In this document: piece by piece, positions 45,565-56,047 of the stretch
How positions within the stretch are numbered: position 1 is the first letter of the stretch
How the letters are laid out: the number at the start of each line of letters is the position of its first letter
Assembly: GCF_000813145.1 (NCBI RefSeq)
Contig: NZ_BAZF01000004.1
Location: 248,001-312,000, forward strand
Direction of reading: 5' to 3'
From: Geobacter sp. OR-1
GTDB taxonomy: Bacteria; Desulfobacterota; Desulfuromonadia; Geobacterales; DSM-12255
Length of the DNA: 64,000 bases
Translations under genes and position numbers: made by a program
Notes under the pieces: model-generated
Databases searched by the model: none
What the model saw: only the letters and a program-made list of their open reading frames with translations
Told to the model about the DNA's origin: nothing

Positions 45565-47484
45565 ATGCTGCAACTTGCCAACCTGACCAAAGAATTCGCC
45601 GGCAAGCCTCTGTTCACCGATATCAACTGGCACCTTCCCAAGGGGGAGCGGGTCGGTCTGGTCGGCGAGAACGGGGCCGGCAAATCGACGCTGATGCGGA
45701 TCATTACCGGAGAGGTCGAGACATCCTCCGGCGAGATCCGCCTTGCCAAGGGGGCGACGGTCGGTTACCTGCCCCAGGAGGGGATCGTTACCCGGGGCAG
45801 GTCGCTTTTCGAGGAAGGTCTGGCTGCGCTCGCCGATCTACAGGCGATGGGAAACGAGCTGCAGGAGCTGGAGCAGCGGATGACGACCGTCCCGTACGAT
45901 GCGCCGGAGCATGAGGCGCTGCTGGAGCGTTACGGCCATATCCAGGAGCAGTTCCGGGTCCGCGGCGGCTATGCCATGGAGGCCGAAGTTGCCAAGGTGC
46001 TGCGAGGCCTGGGATTTGACCGGACCGACTGGGACCGGGACTGCGGCGACTTTTCCGGCGGGTGGCAGATGCGTATCGCCCTGGCCCGGTTGCTGCTGCA
46101 GAAACCGAACGTGCTGCTGCTGGACGAACCGACCAACCACCTCGATATCGAGGCGCGCAACTGGCTGGAGGAGTACCTCTGCGGCTACCCCTATTCCGTG
46201 ATCCTGGTCTCGCATGACCGGTTCTTCCTCGACCAGGTCTGCCACCGGATCACCGAGGTCTGGAACCATACGCTCACCGATTACCACTGCTCGTACAGCA
46301 GTTATCTGGTGCAGCGCGAAGAGCGGGTCTCGGCCCTGCGCGAGGCCAAGCGGCGCCAGGACGAGGAGGTGGCGGCCATGGAGGATTTCATCCGCCGCTT
46401 CCGGTACAACGCCAACAAGGCGTCGCTCGTGCAATCTAGGATCAAGCAGCTGGAAAAGGTCGAACGGATCATCCTGCCGCCGGAACGCAAAAGGATCAGG
46501 TTCCGCTTCCCCTCCCCCCCCAAGAGCGGCCGGGTCGTCATGGAGCTTGCCTCGGTCTGCAAGTTGTACGGCGAGAAAGAAGTTCTGCGCAACATCGGGC
46601 TGACCGTCGAATCCGGGGAGCGGGTGGCGCTGGTCGGCCACAACGGCGCCGGGAAATCGACCCTGATGCGGATCCTGAACGGCGAGACCTTCCAGTCCGG
46701 CGAACGCCATATCGGCCACAATGTCTCCATCGATTTCTTCGCCCAGGACCAGGCACTGGTGATGGACCAGCAGAAGAGCGCCTACGAGGAGCTGCTCGCC
46801 GCCTCCCCCTACGACATGGTGCCGCAGCTGCGCGACATCCTCGGCGCCTTCCTCTTCTCCGGGGATGACATCCACAAAAGGGTCGGCGTCCTTTCCGGCG
46901 GGGAAAAGAACCGGCTGGCCCTGGCAAGGATGCTGCTGAAACCGGCCAACCTGCTGCTGATGGACGAGCCGACCAACCACCTCGACCTGTTCAGCAAGGA
47001 TGTCCTGCTCGATGCCCTCCGCTCCTTCAGCGGGACCGTGGTGTTCGTCTCCCATGACCGCCATTTCATAGACGGCCTCGCCACGCGGGTGGTGGAGGTG
47101 GAGGACTGCTCCCTGACCTCCTACCTCGGCGACTACGAATACTACCTCGCCAAGAAGGCCGGTGGCGACGTAGGGGCAATTCGTGAATTGCCCACACGCG
47201 ATACCCCTATCTCCAAAGAGGACCGGCAACAACAACGCGAGGCCGACAAGCAGCGGCAGAAGGAGGAGCGCGTCCGCCAGAAGCGGGTTGCCGAGCTGGA
47301 GGCTGCCATTGCGGCAGATGAAGGCCTGCTGCAGGAGGTGGCTACAAAACTGGCAGACCCTGCCATCGCGGGAGATTATCAGGCAATCCATGCCGCGGCC
47401 GAAGAACACTCCGTCATCGAAGCGCGCCTGAAGGCGCTTTACGCTGAATGGGAAGAGACCGCTGCCTTGACAGAAAGTAGCTGA
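45565..47484 (+). CDS. ABC-F family ATPase (ribosome-associated, Uup/YdiF-like)
   Basis: The 639-aa protein has two ABC domains and no membrane part: Walker A GENGAGKST and GHNGAGKST, signatures FSGGWQMRIALA and LSGGEKNRLALA, and Walker B VLLLDEPTNHLD twice. The inter-domain linker (about residues 235-320) is Arg/Lys-rich, and a C-terminal coiled coil is present (KEDRQQQREADKQRQKEERV). ABC-F proteins act on the ribosomal E site. A GTAGGGGC-type palindromic repeat lies within the coding sequence near residue 536, encoding GAIRELPTRDTP in frame. Confidence 0.9.
   Translation: MLQLANLTKEFAGKPLFTDINWHLPKGERVGLVGENGAGKSTLMRIITGEVETSSGEIRLAKGATVGYLPQEGIVTRGRSLFEEGLAALADLQAMGNELQELEQRMTTVPYDAPEHEALLERYGHIQEQFRVRGGYAMEAEVAKVLRGLGFDRTDWDRDCGDFSGGWQMRIALARLLLQKPNVLLLDEPTNHLDIEARNWLEEYLCGYPYSVILVSHDRFFLDQVCHRITEVWNHTLTDYHCSYSSYLVQREERVSALREAKRRQDEEVAAMEDFIRRFRYNANKASLVQSRIKQLEKVERIILPPERKRIRFRFPSPPKSGRVVMELASVCKLYGEKEVLRNIGLTVESGERVALVGHNGAGKSTLMRILNGETFQSGERHIGHNVSIDFFAQDQALVMDQQKSAYEELLAASPYDMVPQLRDILGAFLFSGDDIHKRVGVLSGGEKNRLALARMLLKPANLLLMDEPTNHLDLFSKDVLLDALRSFSGTVVFVSHDRHFIDGLATRVVEVEDCSLTSYLGDYEYYLAKKAGGDVGAIRELPTRDTPISKEDRQQQREADKQRQKEERVRQKRVAELEAAIAADEGLLQEVATKLADPAIAGDYQAIHAAAEEHSVIEARLKALYAEWEETAALTESS
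47170..47193. repeat. GTAGGGGC palindromic repeat inside the ABC-F gene
   Basis: Arms GGGCAATTC / GAATTGCCC around GT follow the lead GTAG. This belongs to a class of short intergenic palindromes; a related copy lies at 50.7 kb. Here it is in frame in the linker before the C-terminal coiled coil. Confidence 0.6.
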
Positions 47485-47502
47485 GCCGGTACGCTTAATA
47501 GT

Positions 47503-49830
<2,328 letters not shown>

Positions 49831-49831
49831 C

Positions 49832-49862
49832 GGCGACAGCGCCCCGCCATCGCCTTTTTTTT
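49832..49862 (+). terminator. Terminator between lon and the mla operon
   Basis: The short stem GGCGA / TCGCC with a GC-rich loop is followed by eight T, beginning directly after the lon stop. Confidence 0.65.
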
Positions 49863-49876
49863 GCCGGGTCCCTGCC

Positions 49877-50647
49877 ATGAAAGACACCTTCCCGGAACGC
49901 CGCCTGAAAATCTTCTTCCTGAATGTGCAACAGTTCTTCGCGCTCGCGGCCAGATCGGTCGTGAGGATCTTTTCTCCCCCTTTCTATTACCGGGAATTCG
50001 CAGTCCAGTTTGAAAAAATCGGCGTGGACTCCATCTTCATCAGCTGCCTGACCGGCCTGTTCACCGGCATGGTCATGGCTCTGCAGGCGCTGATCCAACT
50101 GAAGCCATTCGCGGCAACCAGTTACGTCGGCGGCATGGTCTGTGTCACCATGGTCAAGGAGCTGGGTCCGGTGCTGGCCTCGCTGATGGTATCGGGGCGG
50201 GTCGGGTCGGCCATCACCGCGGAACTCGGCACCATGGTGGTCACCGAACAGGTGGATGCCATGCGGGTCGAGGGAACTGACGTCATCAAACGGCTGGTGG
50301 CCCCCAGGCTCAAGGCCACGGTCATTGCCATGCCGCTGCTGGTGATCTTCACCGATACCGTGGCGCTGCTCGGCGGTTACATCATCGCCGCCGGTTACGA
50401 CATCAACCCGCTCATGTATTACAAGTCTCTGCCGCAGTTCATGGTGTTCCAGGACCTGATCGAAGGGGTGGTGAAACCGGCGGTCTTCGGGTTCATCATC
50501 GCCATGATCGGCTGCTACGTCGGCCTCTCCACCCATGGCGGCGCCGAGGGGGTGGGGACATCGGCCAAGCGGGCGGTGGTGCTCTCGTCAGTGCTGATCC
50601 TGGTGACCGATTTTTTCATGACCAAGATTTTTATCGTGTTCAGGTGA
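49877..50647 (+). CDS. mlaE: MlaE-family lipid ABC transporter permease
   Basis: The 256-aa inner-membrane protein has an N-terminal amphipathic part and five or six helices. It carries the family core MVKELGPVLASLMVSGRVGSA, EQVDAMRVEGTDVIKRLVAPR and YVGLSTHGGAEGVGTSAKRA. With MlaF and MlaD downstream it forms a phospholipid transporter that maintains outer-membrane lipid asymmetry. Start ribosome site is weak. A GTAGGGGC repeat separates it from mlaF. Confidence 0.93.
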   Translation: MKDTFPERRLKIFFLNVQQFFALAARSVVRIFSPPFYYREFAVQFEKIGVDSIFISCLTGLFTGMVMALQALIQLKPFAATSYVGGMVCVTMVKELGPVLASLMVSGRVGSAITAELGTMVVTEQVDAMRVEGTDVIKRLVAPRLKATVIAMPLLVIFTDTVALLGGYIIAAGYDINPLMYYKSLPQFMVFQDLIEGVVKPAVFGFIIAMIGCYVGLSTHGGAEGVGTSAKRAVVLSSVLILVTDFFMTKIFIVFR

Positions 50648-50660
50648 CGATACGGGGCAT

Positions 50661-50720
50661 TGTAGGGGCACCCCCTTGCGGGTGCCCATGATCAGAGCGG
50701 TCACAGGGGGCCGCCCCTAC
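50661..50720. repeat. GTAGGGGC palindromic repeat between mlaE and mlaF
   Basis: Outer arms GTAGGGGC (50662-50669) and GCCCCTAC (50713-50720) enclose a hairpin GGGCACCC / GGGTGCCC. It belongs to the same class as the copy in the ABC-F gene and ends directly before the GGAG of mlaF. Confidence 0.65.
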
Positions 50721-50730
50721 GGAGAACCGA

Positions 50731-51537
50731 TTGACAAGTGACAACCCCGGCATAAGAATGGAAAAGGTCTCCTACTCGGTAGGGGGGCGGCAGATAATCC
50801 GCGATTTCGACCTGACCCTGGAAAAAGGGGTCAACCGGACCATACTCGGGGTCTCCGGGGTCGGGAAGACCACCATCCTCAAGCTGCTGCTCGGCCTGCT
50901 GAAACCGGATTCCGGCGCCATCTACCTGAATGGCCGCCCCATTGCCGGGATGCGGGAGAGCGAGCTGTCGGTGCTCCGGCGGAACATCGCCATCGTGTTC
51001 CAGTGGGGGGCGCTGTTCGACTCCATGACGGTCGGGGAGAACGTCGGCTACCGGCTGTTCGAAGAAGGGAAGCTGAGCGTTGCGGAGATCAAGCGGATCG
51101 TGCTGGAAAAACTGAGCTTTGTCGGACTGGAGAACACCATCGACCTCTATCCGTCGGAACTCTCCGGGGGTATGAAGAAACGGGTAGCCATAGCCCGCGC
51201 CGTTGCCGCCGATCCCGAATACATCTTCTTCGACGAACCGACCACCGGACTGGACCCGATCGGGATCTACAATATCCGCCACCTGATGCAGATGCTCCAG
51301 AACGAGGGAAAGACGACCCTGATGGTCACGCACGATCTCCACACGGCCTTTGCCGTTTCCCAGAAGTTCTCTTTCCTCCACGATACCAGGCTGATTCTGG
51401 ACGGCACGGCGGACGACCTGAGAAACTGTGACGATAACGCCATACGCGAGTTTTTCTCGCCGACCAGGGAATCGCTGTTCATTACCGATCATTTTGTCGA
51501 GCCGATTATCGGGCTGGCGATCCCACCCAAGGAGTAA
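50731..51537 (+). CDS. mlaF: MlaF-family ABC transporter ATPase
   Basis: The 268-aa ATPase has Walker A GVSGVGKTTILKLLLGLL, Q-loop FQWGALFDSMTVGENVG, signature LSGGMKKRVAIARA, Walker B YIFFDEPTTGLDP and H-loop VTHDLHTAF. It energises the MlaE/MlaD phospholipid transporter. The TTG start has GGAG 6 nt upstream; an ATG nine codons later (50758) is an alternative. The GTAGGGGC repeat lies immediately upstream. Confidence 0.93.
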   Translation: MTSDNPGIRMEKVSYSVGGRQIIRDFDLTLEKGVNRTILGVSGVGKTTILKLLLGLLKPDSGAIYLNGRPIAGMRESELSVLRRNIAIVFQWGALFDSMTVGENVGYRLFEEGKLSVAEIKRIVLEKLSFVGLENTIDLYPSELSGGMKKRVAIARAVAADPEYIFFDEPTTGLDPIGIYNIRHLMQMLQNEGKTTLMVTHDLHTAFAVSQKFSFLHDTRLILDGTADDLRNCDDNAIREFFSPTRESLFITDHFVEPIIGLAIPPKE

Positions 51538-51545
51538 CGAAGAAG

Positions 51546-52628
51546 ATGAAACGGAGCGACAACATAGGATGGGCGCAGGTCAAGGCAGGGGTTCTGATCG
51601 TATTCGCGCTGCTGCTGTTTGCCGGCGGCGTGGTGATGATGGGGGACAAGACCAAGTTCTTCGTCCCCAAGGGAGCGCTCTCGGTCATCATGACCGACGT
51701 GGCCGGACTCAAGGTCGGCGCGCCGGTCTGGCTGGCCGGCCTGGACGTGGGGGTTGTGAAGGATATCCGGTTCTCCAAGCCGAATCAGAGCAACGAAGTC
51801 GAGATTCTGCTCGAAATCGAGCACCAGTCGCTCCGCAAGGTCGGCCAGGACTCGATGATCACCATCAAGACCCGCGGCCTGATGGGTGAAAAGTATGTGG
51901 ACATCACCCCGAGCAAAACAGTCAACGAACCGCCCCTGACCGTTGTTTTCGGCACCAGCGTCACCCGGCTGGACGATGTCATGGCCAAGGCGGGCGCGGC
52001 CTTCGACAAGCTGAACGGCCTGATGGGCAGGGTAGACAAAGGAGAAGGCAGCCTGGGGCGGTTTGCCAAGGACCCCAAGCTGTACGACCACCTGGTAAAC
52101 CTCACCGCCGAACTGAAACTCTTTGCCCACTCGGTCAACTCCGGCCAGGGGACACTCGGCAAGCTCAGCAAGAGTTCGGAGCCGTACGACCGCTTGATTG
52201 CGATCCTGGAGCGGGCCGATGACACCCTGGAGGATATCCAGTCCGCCGACGGCACCCTGGGGCGGCTGGTGAGGGACCGGCAGCTGTACGACAAGCTGGT
52301 GGTCCTGGCCGACAAGAGCAACCAGGCTGCCGAAGACGTCCGCGAACTCAACAGGAAGCTCACTTCCACCGACGGCACCATCGGCAAGCTGCTCGGGGAC
52401 CGGGAGTTCTACGACAAGGGGATGGAGCTGCTTGAGCGGGCCGACAACTCGCTCCAGTCGCTGCAAACCGTGACCGCCAAGCTCGAAAAGGGGGAAGGAA
52501 CCGCCGGCAGGCTCGTATCGGATAAAGAGTTGTACGACCGGATGAACCGGGTGGTGGACAACCTGGACGCGCTGGTGAAGGACATCAAGGAAAACCCCAA
52601 GCGGTACGTGAAGTTCTCGCTGTTCTAG
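51546..52628 (+). CDS. mlaD: MlaD/MCE-domain lipid transport protein
   Basis: The 360-aa protein is anchored by one N-terminal helix (VKAGVLIVFALLLFAGGVVMM). The MCE domain (about residues 37-120) has GLKVGAPVWLAGLDVGVVKD, then a long helical tail with repeats such as DGTLGRLVRDRQLYDKLV and GKLLGDREFYDKGMELL. It is much longer than E. coli MlaD (about 180 aa), so it may reach across the periplasm. It lies 8 bp after mlaF in one operon. Confidence 0.92.
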   Translation: MKRSDNIGWAQVKAGVLIVFALLLFAGGVVMMGDKTKFFVPKGALSVIMTDVAGLKVGAPVWLAGLDVGVVKDIRFSKPNQSNEVEILLEIEHQSLRKVGQDSMITIKTRGLMGEKYVDITPSKTVNEPPLTVVFGTSVTRLDDVMAKAGAAFDKLNGLMGRVDKGEGSLGRFAKDPKLYDHLVNLTAELKLFAHSVNSGQGTLGKLSKSSEPYDRLIAILERADDTLEDIQSADGTLGRLVRDRQLYDKLVVLADKSNQAAEDVRELNRKLTSTDGTIGKLLGDREFYDKGMELLERADNSLQSLQTVTAKLEKGEGTAGRLVSDKELYDRMNRVVDNLDALVKDIKENPKRYVKFSLF

Positions 52629-52734
52629 CCTTCGGGCGGCGCCCAACATGGTTGCCCCCAACTCAAGGGGTGCGCATCCGGACCGAAAAGAACTAAGTAG
52701 TGGTCCAAACCAAGCGAGTGCCTAGGAGAATGCC

Positions 52735-53613
52735 ATGCGCACAGTTCATGGAGTAGCCGCTCTTGCCCTTTTCTGCCTGTTCGCCCTGACCGGGGTCAGT
52801 CACGCCCGGTCCGTCTACCTGAAGGACGGCGGCATCATTGAATGCCAGTGGGTAAAGCGCGCCGGCGACGAGATCATTGTCAAGGTGAACCGCGACATCG
52901 TGGTCACGTTCAGCAGGGACGAGATCGACCTCAACAAGACCTTTGCCCGGAAGCACAAGCGCGCCGGACACAAAGCATCGTTAACGGCGCCGGAACAGCC
53001 AAAACCTGAGACCGCCGCCTCGGCGGCACCGGCAGTTCCGCCAAAAACCGGCAAGCCCCCGGCCAAGGCAGTTGCGCAGCCGGCACCGGCAGTAACAAGC
53101 AAACAAACGCCGCCCGAAAAGCCGGCCCAGAAACCGTCGCAGCCGGGCAAACCCGCAGCCGCGCCAAGCGCAGCCAAACCGGCACCGGCACCCCCTCCAC
53201 CAGCGCCAACACCTCCAAGCCCGCCTTTGAAAAAATTGCCGGCGGTCCCTGTGCCGCCGCCCGGTGTCCCCAATCTCGCGGCCTTGAGTTCCACGGTGCT
53301 GGTTCTATTATTTGCCCTCGCCATTATCATGATTGCCGGAAACTGGAAGATTTTTGAAAAAGCCGGCGTAGCAGGCTGGAAGTGCCTCATCCCGATCTAC
53401 AATGTCTACCTGCTGATCGTCATTGCCGGGAAACCGGGATGGTGGCTGCTTTTGATGCTGGTGCCGATCGTCAGTGTCGCCATTTACCTGCTGACCATGC
53501 TCGCCCTGGCGAGCAAATTCGGCAAGGGGCCGCTCTTCGGGGTCGGACTGTTCTTTCTGCCGATGATCTTCTTCCCGCTGCTCGGATTCGACAACTCTGA
53601 ATACAGCGGCTGA
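52735..53613 (+). CDS. Exported/membrane protein with Pro-Ala-rich linker and DUF5684-like C-terminus
   Basis: The 292-aa protein has a signal peptide (residues 1-25), a small domain (SVYLKDGGIIECQWVKRAGD, then VVTFSRDEIDL) and a 110-residue Pro/Ala/Lys-rich linker. The C-terminal membrane part has three to four helices with WKIFEKAGVAGWKCLIPIYN, typical of DUF5684. The two halves place a periplasmic domain far from the membrane. Function unknown. It is separated by 106 bp from mlaD, so operon membership is uncertain. Confidence 0.75.
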   Translation: MRTVHGVAALALFCLFALTGVSHARSVYLKDGGIIECQWVKRAGDEIIVKVNRDIVVTFSRDEIDLNKTFARKHKRAGHKASLTAPEQPKPETAASAAPAVPPKTGKPPAKAVAQPAPAVTSKQTPPEKPAQKPSQPGKPAAAPSAAKPAPAPPPPAPTPPSPPLKKLPAVPVPPPGVPNLAALSSTVLVLLFALAIIMIAGNWKIFEKAGVAGWKCLIPIYNVYLLIVIAGKPGWWLLLMLVPIVSVAIYLLTMLALASKFGKGPLFGVGLFFLPMIFFPLLGFDNSEYSG

Positions 53614-53691
53614 CACAGATACGCCGTTGCAATCCGGTTCGACTCTTGATAGTGTGCTCGCCGGAACTTTAGCGCCAGAAGGGTGTAAATC

Positions 53692-54375
53692 ATGACAAGG
53701 AAAGCCGTAGTCCTTTACAGCGGCGGGCTGGACTCCACCACCTGCATGGCAATCGCCAGGGCGGAAGGGTTCCGTCCCTATGCCATCAGCTTTTCCTACG
53801 GCCAGCGCCATGCCGTGGAACTGGAGCTGGCCAAGAGACATGCCAAGGGTGTCGGCGCAGTCGAACATCTCGTGGTCGAATTCGATTACCGGAAGGTCGG
53901 CGGCAGCGCCCTGACCAGCAACATCGCCGTACCCAAGGGCGGGGTGGGTAGCAAGATCCCGGTGACCTACGTCCCGGCCCGCAATACGATCTTTCTCTCC
54001 TTTGCCCTGGGCTGGGCCGAGGTGCTCGGCGCCTTAGACATCTTCATCGGCGTGAACGCCCTCGATTACTCGGGCTATCCTGACTGCCGGCCGGAGTACA
54101 TCGCTTCTTTTGAAACCATGGCGAACCTGGCCACCAAGGCCGGGGTCGAGGGAAACCGTTTTACCATCCACACCCCGTTGATTAGCCTTACCAAGGCCGA
54201 GATCATCCTAAAAGGGATTGCGCTTGGCGTGAATTACGGGCTCACCCACTCCTGCTACGACCCGTCGCCGGAAGGGATCGCCTGCGGCCTCTGCGACTCC
54301 TGCCGCCTCCGGCTGAAAGGATTCATCGAGGCCGGGATTGCCGACCCGGTGAAGTACATGACCCGCGAATCATGA
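53692..54375 (+). CDS. queC: 7-cyano-7-deazaguanine synthase QueC
   Basis: The 227-aa enzyme converts 7-carboxy-7-deazaguanine to preQ0 with ATP and ammonia, in queuosine synthesis. It has the PP-loop [32 protein letters not shown] and a zinc site formed by Cys in [21 protein letters not shown] (the four Cys are seen). It lies just upstream of folE2, which supplies the first pathway step. Confidence 0.95.
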   Translation: MTRKAVVLYSGGLDSTTCMAIARAEGFRPYAISFSYGQRHAVELELAKRHAKGVGAVEHLVVEFDYRKVGGSALTSNIAVPKGGVGSKIPVTYVPARNTIFLSFALGWAEVLGALDIFIGVNALDYSGYPDCRPEYIASFETMANLATKAGVEGNRFTIHTPLISLTKAEIILKGIALGVNYGLTHSCYDPSPEGIACGLCDSCRLRLKGFIEAGIADPVKYMTRES

Positions 54376-54391
54376 TCCGTCAGGTGAAGAT

Positions 54392-55198
54392 ATGAACAAA
54401 CCAAAATCAGACGCGCCGGTAGCAATGCCTGACATGCAAACCCGGCGCGATACCCGCAAGATTGCCATCGACAAGGTCGGGGTCAAGGACATCTCCTACC
54501 CGATCGTGGTGATGGACAAGAACCGGAAGTTTCAGCATACCGTGGCCAGGATCAACATGTACGTCGACCTCCCCCACCATTTCAAGGGGACGCACATGAG
54601 CCGCTTTGTGGAGATCCTCAACGCCTACCGGGAAGAGATCGCGCTGGACAAGCTTGAGACCATCCTGCAGGAGATGAAGAAGAAATTGGGGGCTTCCAGC
54701 GCCCACCTGGAGATGGAGTTCCCGTATTTCGTCGAAAAGAGCGCCCCGGTATCCAGGGCAAAAAGCCTCATGGAATATACCTGCAGCTTCAGCGCCACGC
54801 TGAGCGACAGTTTCGACTTCGTACTGGGGGTCCAGGTCCCGGTCACGTCGCTCTGCCCCTGCAGCAAGGAGCTGAGCCGGTACGGCGCCCACAACCAGCG
54901 CGGCATCGTGTCGGTCAACATCCGTTATCGCGACTTCATCTGGATCGAGGACCTGATCGAATTGATCGAGGAGTGCGGCTCCAGCCCGGTCTGGTCCCTG
55001 CTGAAACGGGAAGACGAGAAATTCGTCACCGAGCATGCCTTTGACAACCCGAAGTTCGTGGAAGATATGGTGCGCGAGGTCACCCAGCGGCTCTCCGCGC
55101 TGGACGAGGTGATCTGGTTCAGCGTCTCTGCCGAAAATTTCGAATCGATCCATAAACACTCGGCATACGCCAGCATCGAGCGTACACTAATTAACTGA
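54392..55198 (+). CDS. folE2: GTP cyclohydrolase I type 2 (FolE2 / GCYH-IB)
   Basis: The 268-aa enzyme turns GTP into 7,8-dihydroneopterin triphosphate, the start of both folate and queuosine pathways. It belongs to the FolE2 (MptA-like) family, not QueF: DLPHHFKGTHMSRFVEILN, LGVQVPVTSLCPCSKELS and GAHNQRGIVSVNIRY are diagnostic, with the metal-site Cys in SLCPCSK. This isoform can use metals other than zinc. It starts 16 bp after queC. No Zur-type operator was recognised. Confidence 0.93.
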   Translation: MNKPKSDAPVAMPDMQTRRDTRKIAIDKVGVKDISYPIVVMDKNRKFQHTVARINMYVDLPHHFKGTHMSRFVEILNAYREEIALDKLETILQEMKKKLGASSAHLEMEFPYFVEKSAPVSRAKSLMEYTCSFSATLSDSFDFVLGVQVPVTSLCPCSKELSRYGAHNQRGIVSVNIRYRDFIWIEDLIELIEECGSSPVWSLLKREDEKFVTEHAFDNPKFVEDMVREVTQRLSALDEVIWFSVSAENFESIHKHSAYASIERTLIN

Positions 55199-55274
55199 CG
55201 GTACGCCTTTAAACCGGATCGCGCCCAGTTGAAAACCCTGTGGAAAATCGTCGAAACTGTGGAAAAGCCTAACT

Positions 55275-55292
55275 TTTTGACAAATGTCAAAA
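55275..55292. promoter_or_regulatory. 18-bp palindrome upstream of the DUF2064 gene
   Basis: Perfect 8-bp arms TTTTGACA / TGTCAAAA around AA lie in the 183-bp gap after folE2. It could be an operator or promoter -35 element for the next gene. Two TGTGGAAAA copies sit just before it. Confidence 0.4.
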
Positions 55293-55381
55293 CCGTGTAA
55301 AACCTTGGCAATTGGCCTTCTACGGGATTTCAACCAGTTACGGGTTAATCTTCACTTATCTTGCCGGATATGAATTATAAC

Positions 55382-56047
55382 ATGCTAAATGCGCTGCTTA
55401 TTTTCGCTAAATGGCCGGAACCTGGCCGCGTAAAAACCCGCCTTTCTCCCCCGCTTTCTTCTCATGAGGCAGCAGAGTTGTATCGCTGCATGCTGCTGGA
55501 CACGCTGGCAAGCACCAATGCCGTTGCCGGGATAAACCGGATGATCTTTTTTTCCGGAGGGCCTGAGCGAAGTGCGGATTTCCGGCTGCTGGCACCTGAC
55601 GCAGAGGTGGTGATGCAGGATGGGGAAAATCTTGGGGAGCGGCTCTCGAATGCCTTTGCCAAGGCCTTTTCCCTGGGGTACCGCTCGGTTGCCGTTATCG
55701 GGACCGACTCGCCGCATATGCCGGTGGAGAGGATCGAAGAGGCGTTCACAGTTCTGAACGAAAAAAAGGCCGACGTGGTGTTCGGCCCCAGCGAAGACGG
55801 CGGCTATTACCTGATTGCCCTGAACGACCCCCAACCGGAACTATTGCGGGACATACCCTGGAGCAGTCCGGAAACACTGGCGCGCAGCCTGGAAAAGGCC
55901 GAAGACACCGGGTTGAAGGCAAAACTGCTGGCATCCGGCTTCGACCTGGACACGGTCAGGGATCTCCACCGGCTCAGGGATGAATCCGCTCAGCCGGTTA
56001 TTGCGCCCAGAACATTATCCTTTCTCAACCGGCCGGACGCTATTTGA
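55382..56047 (+). CDS. DUF2064 / TIGR04282 transferase-like protein
   Basis: The 221-aa protein matches the rSAM/selenodomain-associated transferase 1 family: LLIFAKWPEPGRVKTRLSPP, VIGTDSPHMPVERIEEAF and VVFGPSEDGGYYLIALN. The fold is that of nucleotide-sugar transferases. Its usual partner, a TIGR04283 glycosyltransferase, is encoded 36 kb away. The start is uncertain: ATG at 55370 or TTG at 55361 are also in frame, and no clear ribosome site decides. Its 3' end overlaps ilvA by 8 bp tail to tail. Confidence 0.8.
   Translation: MLNALLIFAKWPEPGRVKTRLSPPLSSHEAAELYRCMLLDTLASTNAVAGINRMIFFSGGPERSADFRLLAPDAEVVMQDGENLGERLSNAFAKAFSLGYRSVAVIGTDSPHMPVERIEEAFTVLNEKKADVVFGPSEDGGYYLIALNDPQPELLRDIPWSSPETLARSLEKAEDTGLKAKLLASGFDLDTVRDLHRLRDESAQPVIAPRTLSFLNRPDAI

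Noticed and set aside
54392-55198. Assignment of the gene after queC as queF
   Set aside because: The motifs (GTHMSRF, SLCPCSKE, GAHNQRG) and length are those of FolE2, not the QueF reductase.
55235-55270. Replication origin suggested by two TGTGGAAAA motifs
   Set aside because: They differ from the DnaA box, only two occur, and no dnaA, dnaN or AT-rich unwinding region is near.
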